DNA of 64,000 nt from Streptomyces echinoruber. Its GTDB lineage: Bacteria; Actinomycetota; Actinomycetes; Streptomycetales; Streptomycetaceae. Shown here piece after piece: positions 19,801 to 26,404 of this stretch (position 1 is its first letter; each line of letters begins with the position of its first letter). The translations under genes and the position numbers were made by a program. Location: positions 126,120-190,119 of the forward strand of contig NZ_BMWH01000001.1 in assembly GCF_014651135.1 (NCBI RefSeq), read 5' to 3'. Below the pieces are notes generated by a model, which ran no database searches, was not told the origin of the DNA, and saw nothing but the letters and a program-made list of their open reading frames with translations.

Positions 19801-20804
19801 TCGGACTCCACGCCCGGTCCGCCCGAGACGTCGATGACCTCCTTGGGGCTCGGGGGTTCGGGCAGCTCGTAGTCGATGTCGCCGACGAATTCGTCGGCGC
19901 TCAGCCGCTCCTCGCCGATCACCGCGTCCGGACCGAACGGCACGCCGAACACCTGCTCGGCGACGGTGAGGATGCCCCCGGTGTCGCCCCCGCCCTCGCC
20001 GAGGGTCGCCGAGGTCGCCACCGGGCAGATCGAGCCCAGCGGCCGCCCCGGCTTCGCGGCGCCCACGGCCGCCGCCAGCCGCCGCAGCAGCATCGCCACG
20101 TCGGTGCCCTGCGCGCCGTCGTAGGTGTGGAACTCGTCCAGCACGACGTACGCCGGGTCCGCGCCCTCCCACAGGGGCCGGTCCTCGCCCCGCTGCAGCA
20201 GCAGGTCCAGCATCTTGTAGTTGGTGATCAGCACGTCCGGGGGCGACTGGCGCATCTCCTCGCGCCGCGTCATCACCCGCCGGAAGTCCGTGTCCGGTTT
20301 GTCGCCGATGTAGAGGCCGGCCGTCACCTGGGCCAGTTCCGGCTGGGCCAGGTAGTCGCCGATGCGGCCGGCCTGGTCGGTGGCGAGCGCGTTCATCGGG
20401 TACAGCAGCACGGCCTTCACCCCGCGCCGGCCCATCGCCTTCTGCCTGCGGCAGTGGTCGAGCACGGGGATCAGGAACGACTCGGTCTTGCCGGACCCGG
20501 TGCCGGTCGTCACAAGCGTCGGCTCGGCCGGCCCGTTGAAGGTGCTCAGCCGCTCCCAGGCCTTCGCCTGGTGCCGCCACGGCGTGAACGACGGATGCCA
20601 TTCGAGCGCCGACCGCCACCCGTCGCCGGCGGGGTGGAACGGCGTCCTGATCCGCAGGTACGGCCCCCGGAAGATGCCCGTCTCCGGATCCCCGAGGAAC
20701 CGCTCCAGCGCGAGCCGCGTGTCCTCGTCGGCCAGCGCGTACGTCGTCGTGAGGTACTGCGTCAGACTGCCGCGGAGCTGCGCGGCGGCCAGGGTGGGCT
20801 TCAC
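13875..20804 (-). CDS. Giant DEAD/DEAH helicase with DUF1998 and nuclease-like C-terminus (DruE-like)
   Basis: This 2309-residue protein has a superfamily 2 core: Walker A TGTGSGKT (100-107), DEFH box (223-226), SATLGEG, and LELGIDIG plus QRAGRAGRRTGN in the second helicase lobe near 1130. Several cysteine clusters look like zinc sites (VYCRVCG, CPACNTDNG, ACEECGW, CPACGYA with CPRCGS, VCASCGG). A DUF1998-type region follows, with LPGGTGYLHRL and a Cys-rich CDCLRKGLDGCHRC segment. After it, RPDVLF, VAVYLDGYEFH and KRTRLRAEGLRVFQLT resemble the core of Vsr/DUF559-type PD-(D/E)XK nucleases. The length and the helicase-DUF1998 order recall DruE of Druantia; DISARM has the same parts in two proteins (DrmA and DrmB). 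It starts with GTG. It is the first gene of a two-gene operon with the UvrD protein. Confidence 0.88.
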   Translation of the reverse strand: MKPTLAAAQLRGSLTQYLTTTYALADEDTRLALERFLGDPETGIFRGPYLRIRTPFHPAGDGWRSALEWHPSFTPWRHQAKAWERLSTFNGPAEPTLVTTGTGSGKTESFLIPVLDHCRRQKAMGRRGVKAVLLYPMNALATDQAGRIGDYLAQPELAQVTAGLYIGDKPDTDFRRVMTRREEMRQSPPDVLITNYKMLDLLLQRGEDRPLWEGADPAYVVLDEFHTYDGAQGTDVAMLLRRLAAAVGAAKPGRPLGSICPVATSATLGEGGGDTGGILTVAEQVFGVPFGPDAVIGEERLSADEFVGDIDYELPEPPSPKEVIDVSGGPGVESDPDRLDLDGLAERLLGRRGLDAFQIGRLLKKHDFTHGVLALLNGEPLDEWGLRDRMARFGYAWARTARENPRLALEALSRFVALLSSARDPASDERRPRPLLHIEAHLWIRPVGRILSGVGARPEFRWYEDERTVARRSALTAASASEDPADDDAWPTADSRRPEALPGADTVQRPAQAHLPAVYCRVCGRSGWAALSPEADPQKLETSPTRIWQASVGRDKRRLRYFISATPAEARDALAALTGTAPKQAGGVDPQSVVVLDGAQGTYRMPVAEDADGLQDAWFARAVLDKKTADQAALDDTCPACNTDNGIRFLGTALAALASATVTQLFTGGHEIALAPEERKTLLFNDSTQDAAHRAGYVANASYKFSLRSLLAHQLDDTGAPLPLNDLIGDVLDSVDDPQTLAAVVPPDLHDEPGVDRLLSGRGTGDARTWKLIGERLAFATVMEFGLRSRLGRTLELTRTTAAEVVIADPDRIAALARDLHLALPGQLGLDGGLPTPDRYLAYVRGLLERLRLRGGVRHRWLDTWIREAGVNQYLISGRRPEGMPAFPEGRVAPPRFLLDGPKEKTKFDTITGRNNWYQDWTRRCLGLDAAQATEYLRRLLPVLADEGVLSVRTAKDRTTRVYGLQPGHIHVRLLTDDLVNKAFVACEECGWQQVVPPERRTRWYGHPCPRWRCTGILTPPQHDTSSAGAGGDGFGGRLERDYRADYYRRLYLTGGTYRVVTAEHTGMLTRPERERVERAFRQGAHYTDPNVLSCTPTLELGIDIGDLSAVLLGSLPGGPANYVQRAGRAGRRTGNALVVAFGGRRARDRYYLDDPTEMIAGDIVPPGCYLSAVEILRRQYTAHLLDRAARGELTTSDGEPLMPVPRLSSALFGTTGWCQDLADAALTHGARLVEEFLALFPQAGGGPDDDRGVSAHAADELRAYATGGIARALQEAEEEWTARREELRRRIAAIDTAVDGLLAEDREQGAERRELLAERRATVELLRELSQTSAHNALVELGLLPNYSLTDTTTSLEATLYWKEAPGDDEDAPAPEGDDERRDWVYRSEVRDYDRSRKLALTELAPGNSFYVNGYRHVVRALDIGSPERRAWEVWRLCPACGYARTHGDPQHDTSPCPRCGSREIADAGCVHRVLKPRRVMSRDKRDDARVRDDREERDRKRYAVLTTVDIAPAHLAAGSWRHDTAVFGADFTRKAVVRTLNLGIDRQDGSSTVPLAGADVRLNPFYVCASCGGATADGQPVVDQSQHALTASLARSTRASAHHQLWCPRRRLRGSGEEQGAGLDVPLLLAHELTTEAVRILLPASVARAKERLASFTAALFAGIAARYGGDPDHIDITAASMPDGEDREWPRRFLVVYDRLPGGTGYLHRLATSDGFREVLLKAREVIENCDCLRKGLDGCHRCLLLRVPPADYDKVSRNEVRQMLDELLGADGERWRTSPVATTQHIPMHRQAESDLEVLFIDTLREWAALPESRASGDAYITPAGTHALDLRLTAADGTTLSWRVSQQRALDGTRPDVLFERVDAPGPRVAVYLDGYEFHAGREHNRAGDDADKRTRLRAEGLRVFQLTYGDVKEWQRRVRDTGHAGAGPARPVWEPYGDQARGKARDYYAKVRSALPGELAETVWVNPAVQLVEYLRLPDAKRWQWRAEAALAGFMGAGARPVALAPEVLGEQITAALRGTAPAGPRGPVQLFTVTDGSGLPLVLAADGRARPPVWTGIALLDDAPGVHAQEEAHKRRWRAWLYWSNLLQFLDSGGGDAVQLTTSRLDAFPVETLAVTGGGGVLESVRLESVRATLATTVPAGGTPAPTGIVAPAPQAPAAAEEPAAGAATPVRNPAWDRVIEYLDPDEPGLLALAETLAARGAPVPEDGYELDENGWLAELAWREARVGVVLAPRPPEGEDEDPEAADRDRAFAAAGWEVRPAAAWTAEEIMARLNGAPPSGDRRHRDLPDGTTTENGEKEQP

Positions 20805-20920
20805 GAGGACCTTTCGGGCAGGACGGGTACCGGAACCGCCCGGTGCGCAGCGCCGTGACAGCCGGCGAGGGCACCGTGACGATCAGCGTCAAAAATAGCG
20901 CCCACCTCGGACATTGGTAC

Positions 20921-20954
20921 CCGCGCGGCCGGATCCCGGACTCCGGCCGCGCGG
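20921..20954. promoter_or_regulatory. Perfect 12-bp inverted repeat between divergent genes
   Basis: The arm ccgcgcggccgg and its exact complement are separated by 10 nt. It sits about 115 bp upstream of the giant helicase start and 170 bp upstream of the WXG100 gene. As the flanking genes diverge, it is not at the end of either; it could be an operator, a 5'-leader hairpin, or a barrier between two promoters. Confidence 0.5.
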
Positions 20955-21124
20955 TGCGGACGAGACTCGGGTGCCCGGTGATGTCCGTGGCCGACATCGT
21001 CTGCCCGCCGGTTGCCCTCCTCGGGGCCGTCGTCGGCCTCGCGGAAGCGCGCGGATAGGATCACTCAGGATCACTGCGCGCACGAGCTTGTCACGCTGAG
21101 GTCACGGGGGCAGAGATAAGAGCA

Positions 21125-21547
21125 GTGGGCGTACGTGGTGCAGGCGCGGGCCGGGAGGGCGGCGCCGATCTGAGGGTGTCGAGTCAGGACCTCGCCAAAC
21201 TGGCTGATGACCTCCACGCCATGCAGGACTACCTGAACAAGCAGGTCAGGCGGATGGACGCGATCGTCGACCGTATCGAAGCGGGGTGGCGAGGACCGGC
21301 GGCGACGGCGTACCGCGCCTTCCACCGGGCGGCGGCCGAGGACGCCGTGCGCATCCGTGAAGTGATCCGGCACCTCGAGCAGGCCGTGCGCCTGAGCCGG
21401 GACGGCTTCACGGAACGGGAACTGGATGTGGTGGCCCGGCTGCAGAGCGTTCCGGTGGACGTCGACAGCGAGGTCGACAAGTTGTCGACATCGCATCCGG
21501 AGACGGCCGGGCCCGCCCGTCCGCGCAGCAGCCTCGACTCCCTCTGA
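21125..21547 (+). CDS. WXG100/ESAT-6-like protein 1
   Basis: This 140-residue, mostly helical protein has the central W-x-G turn (GWRGPAATAY) between two amphipathic helices, which defines WXG100 substrates and partners of type VII secretion. The start is uncertain: GTG at 21125 gives the full length, and an internal GTG at 21176 would begin exactly at the first helix. The C-terminal tail is longer than usual for the family and is disordered in character. It is the first gene of a four-gene row with a second WXG100 gene, a toxin and an immunity gene. It probably pairs with the second WXG100 protein or with the toxin's N-terminus for export. Confidence 0.85.
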   Translation: MGVRGAGAGREGGADLRVSSQDLAKLADDLHAMQDYLNKQVRRMDAIVDRIEAGWRGPAATAYRAFHRAAAEDAVRIREVIRHLEQAVRLSRDGFTERELDVVARLQSVPVDVDSEVDKLSTSHPETAGPARPRSSLDSL

Positions 21548-21603
21548 CGACCTCTCCGAGGCTGCCTGCCGCCACCGCGACGACACCTACGGAACGGGGA
21601 ACC

Positions 21604-21918
21604 ATGCCGAACGGGAGCACGGACGACGGCCGCATAACCGTCTCCTTCGCCACCCTCCGCGAACTCGCCACCGAACTGGAGGACATCCTCAAGAAGCTCA
21701 ACGGCAGTCTGGACGACCTCCGCGACCGGGTCGTGCCGGTCGTGCTGTCCTGGGAGGGGGAGGCCCGCGAGGTCTTCGTCGAGAAGCTCGACGAGTGGGA
21801 CCGCTCGGCCCAGGACCTCCAGGCGGCCCAGAAGTGGTTGCATGAGTGCGCGACCACGAGCCACCTCAACTACGCGGCGGCGCACCAGGCCGTGCTGCGC
21901 GGCTGGGGGGTCGGCTGA
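21604..21918 (+). CDS. WXG100/ESAT-6-like protein 2
   Basis: This 104-residue helical hairpin protein has the W-x-G turn in LSWEGEAREVF. It starts with ATG 56 bp after the first WXG100 gene, and its TGA overlaps the toxin ATG (TGATG), so translation is coupled to the toxin. Tandem WXG100 genes typically form a heterodimer that is co-secreted or acts as a targeting chaperone. No EccC or other type VII secretion membrane components are in the window, so export would depend on machinery encoded elsewhere. Confidence 0.9.
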   Translation: MPNGSTDDGRITVSFATLRELATELEDILKKLNGSLDDLRDRVVPVVLSWEGEAREVFVEKLDEWDRSAQDLQAAQKWLHECATTSHLNYAAAHQAVLRGWGVG

Positions 21919-23657
21919 TGGGGACGCCACCGCCGGGTCAGGGCGGCACCATCGACGTCAAGCCGACCGACCTTTACCGAGTCTCCGGCGGTGTGGCGAG
22001 TCAGCAGACGGTGATGGACAAGGGCGCCAGGACCCTGCTCGAGGATCTGCACAAGTACCCGGACGCCGGTGGTTACGGCACCTCGCCCCAGGCGTTCGCG
22101 ACGTCGTACGCCAAGGTGGGCAATCGCTTCCTCGAGGTGTGGGCCAAGAGCGTCGTCAGCATCGGGGGCGCGGCGGTCGGCTTCACCTCGACGGCCAACA
22201 CCTACGCGAAGGCGGAGGCGGCCAACGACCCCACGGGGAAGACGAAGCCGGTCGTCCAGCCGTTGCCGGAGGTCATCGAGAAGCCGCCCGCCTACGGTTC
22301 CGTGCCGAACCTGAAGTGGGGCGACGACGACGGCGGCGACGACTTCGTCCGCAGGCTCCTCGAGTGGGTGCCCGAGCCGGTCCGGGACGTGCTGAGACCG
22401 GTGGTGAAGCACGCCTTCCGGATGGGCAAGGTCGCCGAGGTCTATCCGTTTCCACAGCAGCACTACCTGAACTCGCTGTCCAAGGCGTGGATGGCGACGA
22501 CCACCACGCTCTCCACGGTGGAGAGCGGGCTGTCCGGGAACATCAGCAGCATCACGCAGCAGACCAACAGCGAGTGGTACGACGCGATGCGCCAGTTCTG
22601 CAGTTCGCTGTGGGGCACGACGGCGTGGGGCGGGAACCGCGAGAACTACAACTGGAAACACGACCGCGCCTCCTCGCAGACCGCCACCCATCCCGTGATG
22701 ACCGTGCTGTTCGACACGGCCCGGAAGGTCAGTGATCTCCTCTACGATTTCGCGGAGGCGGCCGTCTACCTCAACGGCGAGGTCTGGAACGTCTACATCG
22801 AGGCCGTGCGCGACGCGATCCCCAAGGTGGAGATCGACCTCAAGGACGGCGTCGGTATGGACGACGTCAAGGGCCTGCTGAAAGGCGTGGCCAAGGGGGT
22901 CGCCAAGGGCGCGAGCCAGCTGGGCTGGGGCATCGTCCTGAACATGGACACCGCCAGGCTGAACGCGATCGTCACCGAGTACAACCGACGGGTCGACGCG
23001 CTCGTCCCGCAGCTCGACGCGCTCATGGGGCCGTTGGACGAGGCGTACCTGAGCGCCCCGAAGTTCGAGGCCCAGGAGGCGCGGGCGGAGGGCTTCGGCA
23101 TGAGGTCCCTGGAGGAGTTCAAGGACTCGCAGGTCTGGCTGAGGGTCGACTCGGCCGGCAAGTACGATCTCAACCTCGCCGCCAACGAGTACCTGGAGAA
23201 CGGTCACACCCTGGACAAGCACGTCGGCAAGACGGACGAGCAGTTGGCGCAGCGCCTGCGCGACCAGCAGACGAACCCGAACCCGACCACGGCCTGGCCG
23301 TACGGCAAGCCGTACCCCGGCGCCGCGTCCGCCTTCCCGAACTACCGGCGGGCAGAGGAACTGACCGAGTACAACCTCAACCGGAACAAGGCCGCCATCG
23401 AGGCGTGGATCAAAGGCCCGCCGCCGCCGGAAGAAGGAAGCGTCAAGGACTTTCATTCGGTCGCGCCGAATGGCGAGACCAGCGGCCGCAGCGTGTTCAA
23501 GCAGCCGGTGGACCCGAACGATCCGCTGTCCGGGTACAAACAGGGTGGCATGAACGCCAAGGCGTACGACGTGCACGGCATCGACACGCGGATCCGGTAT
23601 GACAGCAGCCGGACCCCGCCGTTCACCGTCATGACGTCGATGCCCTCCCGGTCCTAG
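21918..23657 (+). CDS. Type VII-linked polymorphic toxin with RNase A-like tip
   Basis: In this 579-residue protein the N-terminal ~110 residues are helical and resemble the export region of long WXG/LXG-type toxins. The middle is a low-similarity helical stalk. Residues ~430-579 match the pattern of the CdiA-CT RNase A-like domain: GHTLDKHVGKTDEQLAQRL with the catalytic-type His and Lys, then the NRNKAAIEAW helix, GRSVF, and a closing VMTSMP strand. It would cut RNA in a competing cell. The ATG overlaps the stop of the upstream WXG100 gene. An immunity gene begins 26 bp downstream. Confidence is high that it is a toxin and good for the RNase A-like tip. Confidence 0.85.
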   Translation: MGTPPPGQGGTIDVKPTDLYRVSGGVASQQTVMDKGARTLLEDLHKYPDAGGYGTSPQAFATSYAKVGNRFLEVWAKSVVSIGGAAVGFTSTANTYAKAEAANDPTGKTKPVVQPLPEVIEKPPAYGSVPNLKWGDDDGGDDFVRRLLEWVPEPVRDVLRPVVKHAFRMGKVAEVYPFPQQHYLNSLSKAWMATTTTLSTVESGLSGNISSITQQTNSEWYDAMRQFCSSLWGTTAWGGNRENYNWKHDRASSQTATHPVMTVLFDTARKVSDLLYDFAEAAVYLNGEVWNVYIEAVRDAIPKVEIDLKDGVGMDDVKGLLKGVAKGVAKGASQLGWGIVLNMDTARLNAIVTEYNRRVDALVPQLDALMGPLDEAYLSAPKFEAQEARAEGFGMRSLEEFKDSQVWLRVDSAGKYDLNLAANEYLENGHTLDKHVGKTDEQLAQRLRDQQTNPNPTTAWPYGKPYPGAASAFPNYRRAEELTEYNLNRNKAAIEAWIKGPPPPEEGSVKDFHSVAPNGETSGRSVFKQPVDPNDPLSGYKQGGMNAKAYDVHGIDTRIRYDSSRTPPFTVMTSMPSRS

Positions 23658-23683
23658 CGCCCGTTGAGAAAGGCCAGCACCAC

Positions 23684-24250
23684 ATGTCCGTCGACCAGAC
23701 GTCCTGGGAAGCCGCGGTACGTCACCTGTTCGAGGACGCGTACCCGTACGACGCCACGGGTCCGCGGCGCCACGAGGACTGGGTCCTCGACGTCATCGCC
23801 TTGATGGCCCGGGCCGTCCCGGACCCCCGGGGCTGGAACGGCCTCGACGACGCGGCACAGAGCCCGGAGCACGACGGGTCCCCCACGTTCCCGTTCGCCG
23901 TCCACCCCCCGGAGTACATCGCGCAGCGTCTCCACGAGATCGACCGGGCCAGCGCCGAGAACCTGCTTCTGGCCCTCACGGATGATCGCTGCACCCTGTC
24001 CAACCTGAAGCGTTTCACGGAGAGCGAGGAGGAACTGCGAGCGATGGCACGCACGGTCCTCGCGCGGTACGGGGACGAGGCCACCTATCACACGAACGTC
24101 GACAGGCCCGGCACTGTGCCCGGCACACTCGACTTCACGACATCGCACTGGGGCTACGCCCCTCTGAGCGACGTCTACTCGGAGGATTGCGGCCTGATCG
24201 TCGTCTCGGACACCGAGGTGGGCATGTTCTGGAACTTCTCCGACTATTGA
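23684..24250 (+). CDS. Putative immunity protein for the RNase A-like toxin
   Basis: This acidic, soluble 188-residue protein has no catalytic motif I can recognise. It starts with ATG after a GAGAAAGG ribosome site, immediately behind the toxin. The order toxin-immunity on the same strand, with a short gap, is the basis for the call; the family itself is not recognised. It differs from the CdiI-like immunity gene farther downstream, so the two toxin tips have non-homologous antidotes. Confidence 0.7.
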   Translation: MSVDQTSWEAAVRHLFEDAYPYDATGPRRHEDWVLDVIALMARAVPDPRGWNGLDDAAQSPEHDGSPTFPFAVHPPEYIAQRLHEIDRASAENLLLALTDDRCTLSNLKRFTESEEELRAMARTVLARYGDEATYHTNVDRPGTVPGTLDFTTSHWGYAPLSDVYSEDCGLIVVSDTEVGMFWNFSDY

Positions 24251-24302
24251 TCCGTCAGAGCACAGCTTCTGACCGGATGATCTGATTTGAGAGGATGCTC
24301 CC

Positions 24303-24602
24303 GTGCTGACCCGTTCCGCCTCCTACCCCGACCGGGAGACCGCCCACTGGGCCACCCAGCAGGTGGTGACCGCCAACGAGCAGGTCATCCACCGCTGGCT
24401 CGCCCAGGGCACCCGGGCCCGTCTCACCATTGAGGCCGCCTGGCCGTCCCGCGAGGAGCCCGTGGGCCGGGTCCAGCTGGAGGGTGACCTGCTGGCCGGG
24501 CGCGGGCCCGTCGACGTCCGTGCGGCGCGCGTAGTGCTGCGTCGTGAGCCGTCGCGCCCGCACGGTTTCGTCGTCCACACGACCCTTCCGTTCTACCTGT
24601 AG
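24303..24602 (+). pseudogene. Orphan RNase A-like toxin tip lacking its N-terminal half
   Basis: The 99 residues match only the second half of the RNase A-like toxin domain: SYPDRETAHWATQQVVTANEQVIHRW helix, PVGRV, RGPVDVRAARVVLRRE and the closing GFVVHTTLP strand. The segment holding the catalytic His and Lys (compare GHTLDKHVGKT in the intact toxin upstream) is absent, and the frame begins with GTG just before the homology. Such headless tips followed by their own immunity gene are known in polymorphic toxin loci as silent cassettes that can recombine onto the full-length toxin. It could also be a simple deletion remnant. It should not be active alone. Confidence 0.8.
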
Positions 24603-24615
24603 GAGCCGCCCGCAC

Positions 24616-25272
24616 GTGTCCATGAAGCCCCTCGAACACGACCGCCGGTACGGCGAGCTGGACCAGGTGATGCGCGCCTACCTGGGGCAGCCGGCCGACG
24701 ACACCCCGGAGCGGCGCAGCCGCGCGCTGGACGCGTACCTCCGCCACACCTGGCACACCCGCCCCTGGGCCATCGCGGAGGCGGAGCGCCAGCTGCGCGA
24801 GTACAGCCGCAACCCTCCCGGCCGCATCCGGCAGCAGCTGGGCGAGTTCTACGCGATCCCGGACACCGGGATGCCCGAGTCCAGGATCGGCGACTGGCTG
24901 CTGGTACTGGCCGACCACCTGAGGAGGAGTGTCGAGGAAGGCGACGTCCCGGAACCGTCGTCCCCGCAGACGCACTGGGAGTGGCACGCGCGCTTCCCGG
25001 AAACGGCGCAACTGCTGGGCGGTTGGTTCTCGCAGGACATCGTCGACGAGTTCCCCGACCACGATGCCGCCGTCGCCGACTACGCCGCCACCACCGACCC
25101 CCACCTGGTCGCACGCCTCGTGGGCGAACTCCACGAGCTGCTCGCCCTCCCCCTGGACGAGGGGGACTACGCCTTGGCGGCCGCCGAACTCGGCATGGAG
25201 GTCGGCCCGCCCGAGCCGTTCTCCTACGGCGCCTGGTTCCGGTCACTGGCGACGACGCTGTCCGGTGTCTGA
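24616..25272 (+). CDS. CdiI-type immunity protein
   Basis: The 218-residue protein's C-terminal half carries the family pattern FPETAQLLGGWFSQDIVDEF, DHDAAVADYA, LVGELHELLALPL and LGMEVGPP that I recognise from contact-dependent inhibition immunity proteins of the CdiI_2 type. The N-terminal half is helical and family-specific. GTG at 24616 was chosen because AGGAG lies 10 nt upstream; ATG at 24622 is an alternative. It sits 13 bp after the orphan RNase A-like tip, so it is the antidote for that tip and may be kept to protect against siblings carrying the complete toxin. Confidence 0.82.
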   Translation: MSMKPLEHDRRYGELDQVMRAYLGQPADDTPERRSRALDAYLRHTWHTRPWAIAEAERQLREYSRNPPGRIRQQLGEFYAIPDTGMPESRIGDWLLVLADHLRRSVEEGDVPEPSSPQTHWEWHARFPETAQLLGGWFSQDIVDEFPDHDAAVADYAATTDPHLVARLVGELHELLALPLDEGDYALAAAELGMEVGPPEPFSYGAWFRSLATTLSGV

Positions 25273-25399
25273 TCCGCCCCCGGCCCGCCGTTCGTCGTTC
25301 CGGCGCCATGGTCGGAGCAGCCGCCGCTGCCCTGGCGACACCATGATCGGAGATGATCACCAGAGATCTGCCGACGAGCGGCGGCCTGGCGGAGTCGGA

Positions 25400-26033
25400 A
25401 CGGGGACGGCCTGGTGGTCGGCCCGAGCGGGTGCCGAGGCCGGTCGGCTTCGGACTCTTCGACGGTCTCCTTCACCTCGTCGCCGCCGTCCGAGGGGCCG
25501 AGCCGGGGAAGCGTGGACAGGCCGCTGCTCAGCCGCCGGATGCCGAAGCTGCCGCTGTCCTCGCTCTGGCCGGCCCGCACGTCGAGGATGCGCGCTTCCT
25601 CACCCGAGATGGTGATGCGCCTGCCGCGTCCCTGCCTGCGTTTGAACGCGAAGCTCTCCTCGCGGGAGAGGGTGTACGCCATCGGTTCACCGGTCCGCTT
25701 GTAGCGCAGGGAGCGGCGCCGGATGGTGAGGCTGTACTCGTCCGGCGCGTTGAGGGTGGAGTTGGTCGTCCAGGTCGCCTTGAGCTGGATGCGCAGGAAG
25801 GTCGGCGGCCTATTGCCGCCCCAGAAGGCCACCTCGTCGAATCCGCCACGCGTGTCGAGCGCCGGCTGGAGGTCGGTGCGGATGATGTCGGCGAGGAAGT
25901 CGAACACCTTCAGCACGTTGGACTTGCCCGCCCCGTTCGGGCCCACTCACACCGTGAGCGGACCGAGCGGCACGGTCACGTCGCGCAGACTGCGGAAGTT
26001 CTCGACGTGGAGTTCGAGGAGACGGCCAGGCAT
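25400..26033 (-). pseudogene. AAA ATPase (OLD/RecF-like) pseudogene
   Basis: The reading starts at ATG 26033 with LELHVENFRSLRDVTVPLGP, a classic start of chromosome-tethering or OLD-like AAA ATPases. It reaches TGA at 25947-25949 directly before the Walker A motif, which continues in the same frame as GPNGAGKSN. Family-like sequence (KVFDFLADIIRT, LSSGLSTLPRL) goes on to about 25450 and then loses similarity, so the C-terminal half with Walker B is missing. The gene is therefore dead by a nonsense codon and a 3' truncation. Relatives with this N-terminus often belong to abortive-infection or restriction loci. Confidence 0.8.
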
Positions 26034-26404
26034 GGTACGCAACCTATCGGCTCGATGATCGAGGTGTGGGGAGAGTGGGCCGAATGCGGTGCGCGCGCTG
26101 CTGCGTCCTTCCTCCGGTCCGCGCGGTTCCCGGTGCGAGATGAACGGGCGCGGGGAGCAGATCAGGTCGGGTCACTGACATCGCGCCCGGGCTCGCGACC
26201 TCCGGTGCACCGACGATTCGAGGGCCCGGCCGTCACCCCGCGGTGTCGAAAGCGGTCGTGCCTCGTGTTCGGGAGTGGACAAGACCGTACTGCGAGGGGA
26301 CGGGACGTCAATTGCCGCCTAACCGAAGGCCGTCGAACCGTAGACTTCGCCGGCGAACGCCGACGACGCATGGTCGTTGCGCGCCCTCGTGGGGAGGAAA
26401 CCGA
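26034..26404. other. 371-bp gap
   Basis: This lies between the dead ATPase start and the next gene on the opposite strand, so promoters for both would be here. I see no RNA gene or strong repeat. The only clear signal is the GGAGG ribosome site at its end. Confidence 0.4.

Noticed and set aside
13881-20858. Very long plus-strand open frame opposite the giant helicase
   Set aside because: It mirrors the codon phase of the real gene, is Arg/Gly/Val-rich and has no domain. GC-rich third positions keep the opposite frame open. The same applies to 37249-40680, 40565-44182 and 55720-59730.
20843-21058. Small plus-strand gene in the helicase-WXG100 gap
   Set aside because: No ribosome site or family pattern, and it spans the perfect inverted repeat.
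21125-25272. A complete type VII secretion system
   Set aside because: Only WXG100 proteins, toxins and antidotes are present; no EccC, EccB, EccD or mycosin gene.
25947-25949. TGA in the AAA ATPase read as selenocysteine, since the sel genes are present
   Set aside because: The position is a hydrophobic residue in the strand before Walker A in relatives, not Cys, and the gene is also 3'-truncated. No SECIS-like hairpin was evident right after it.
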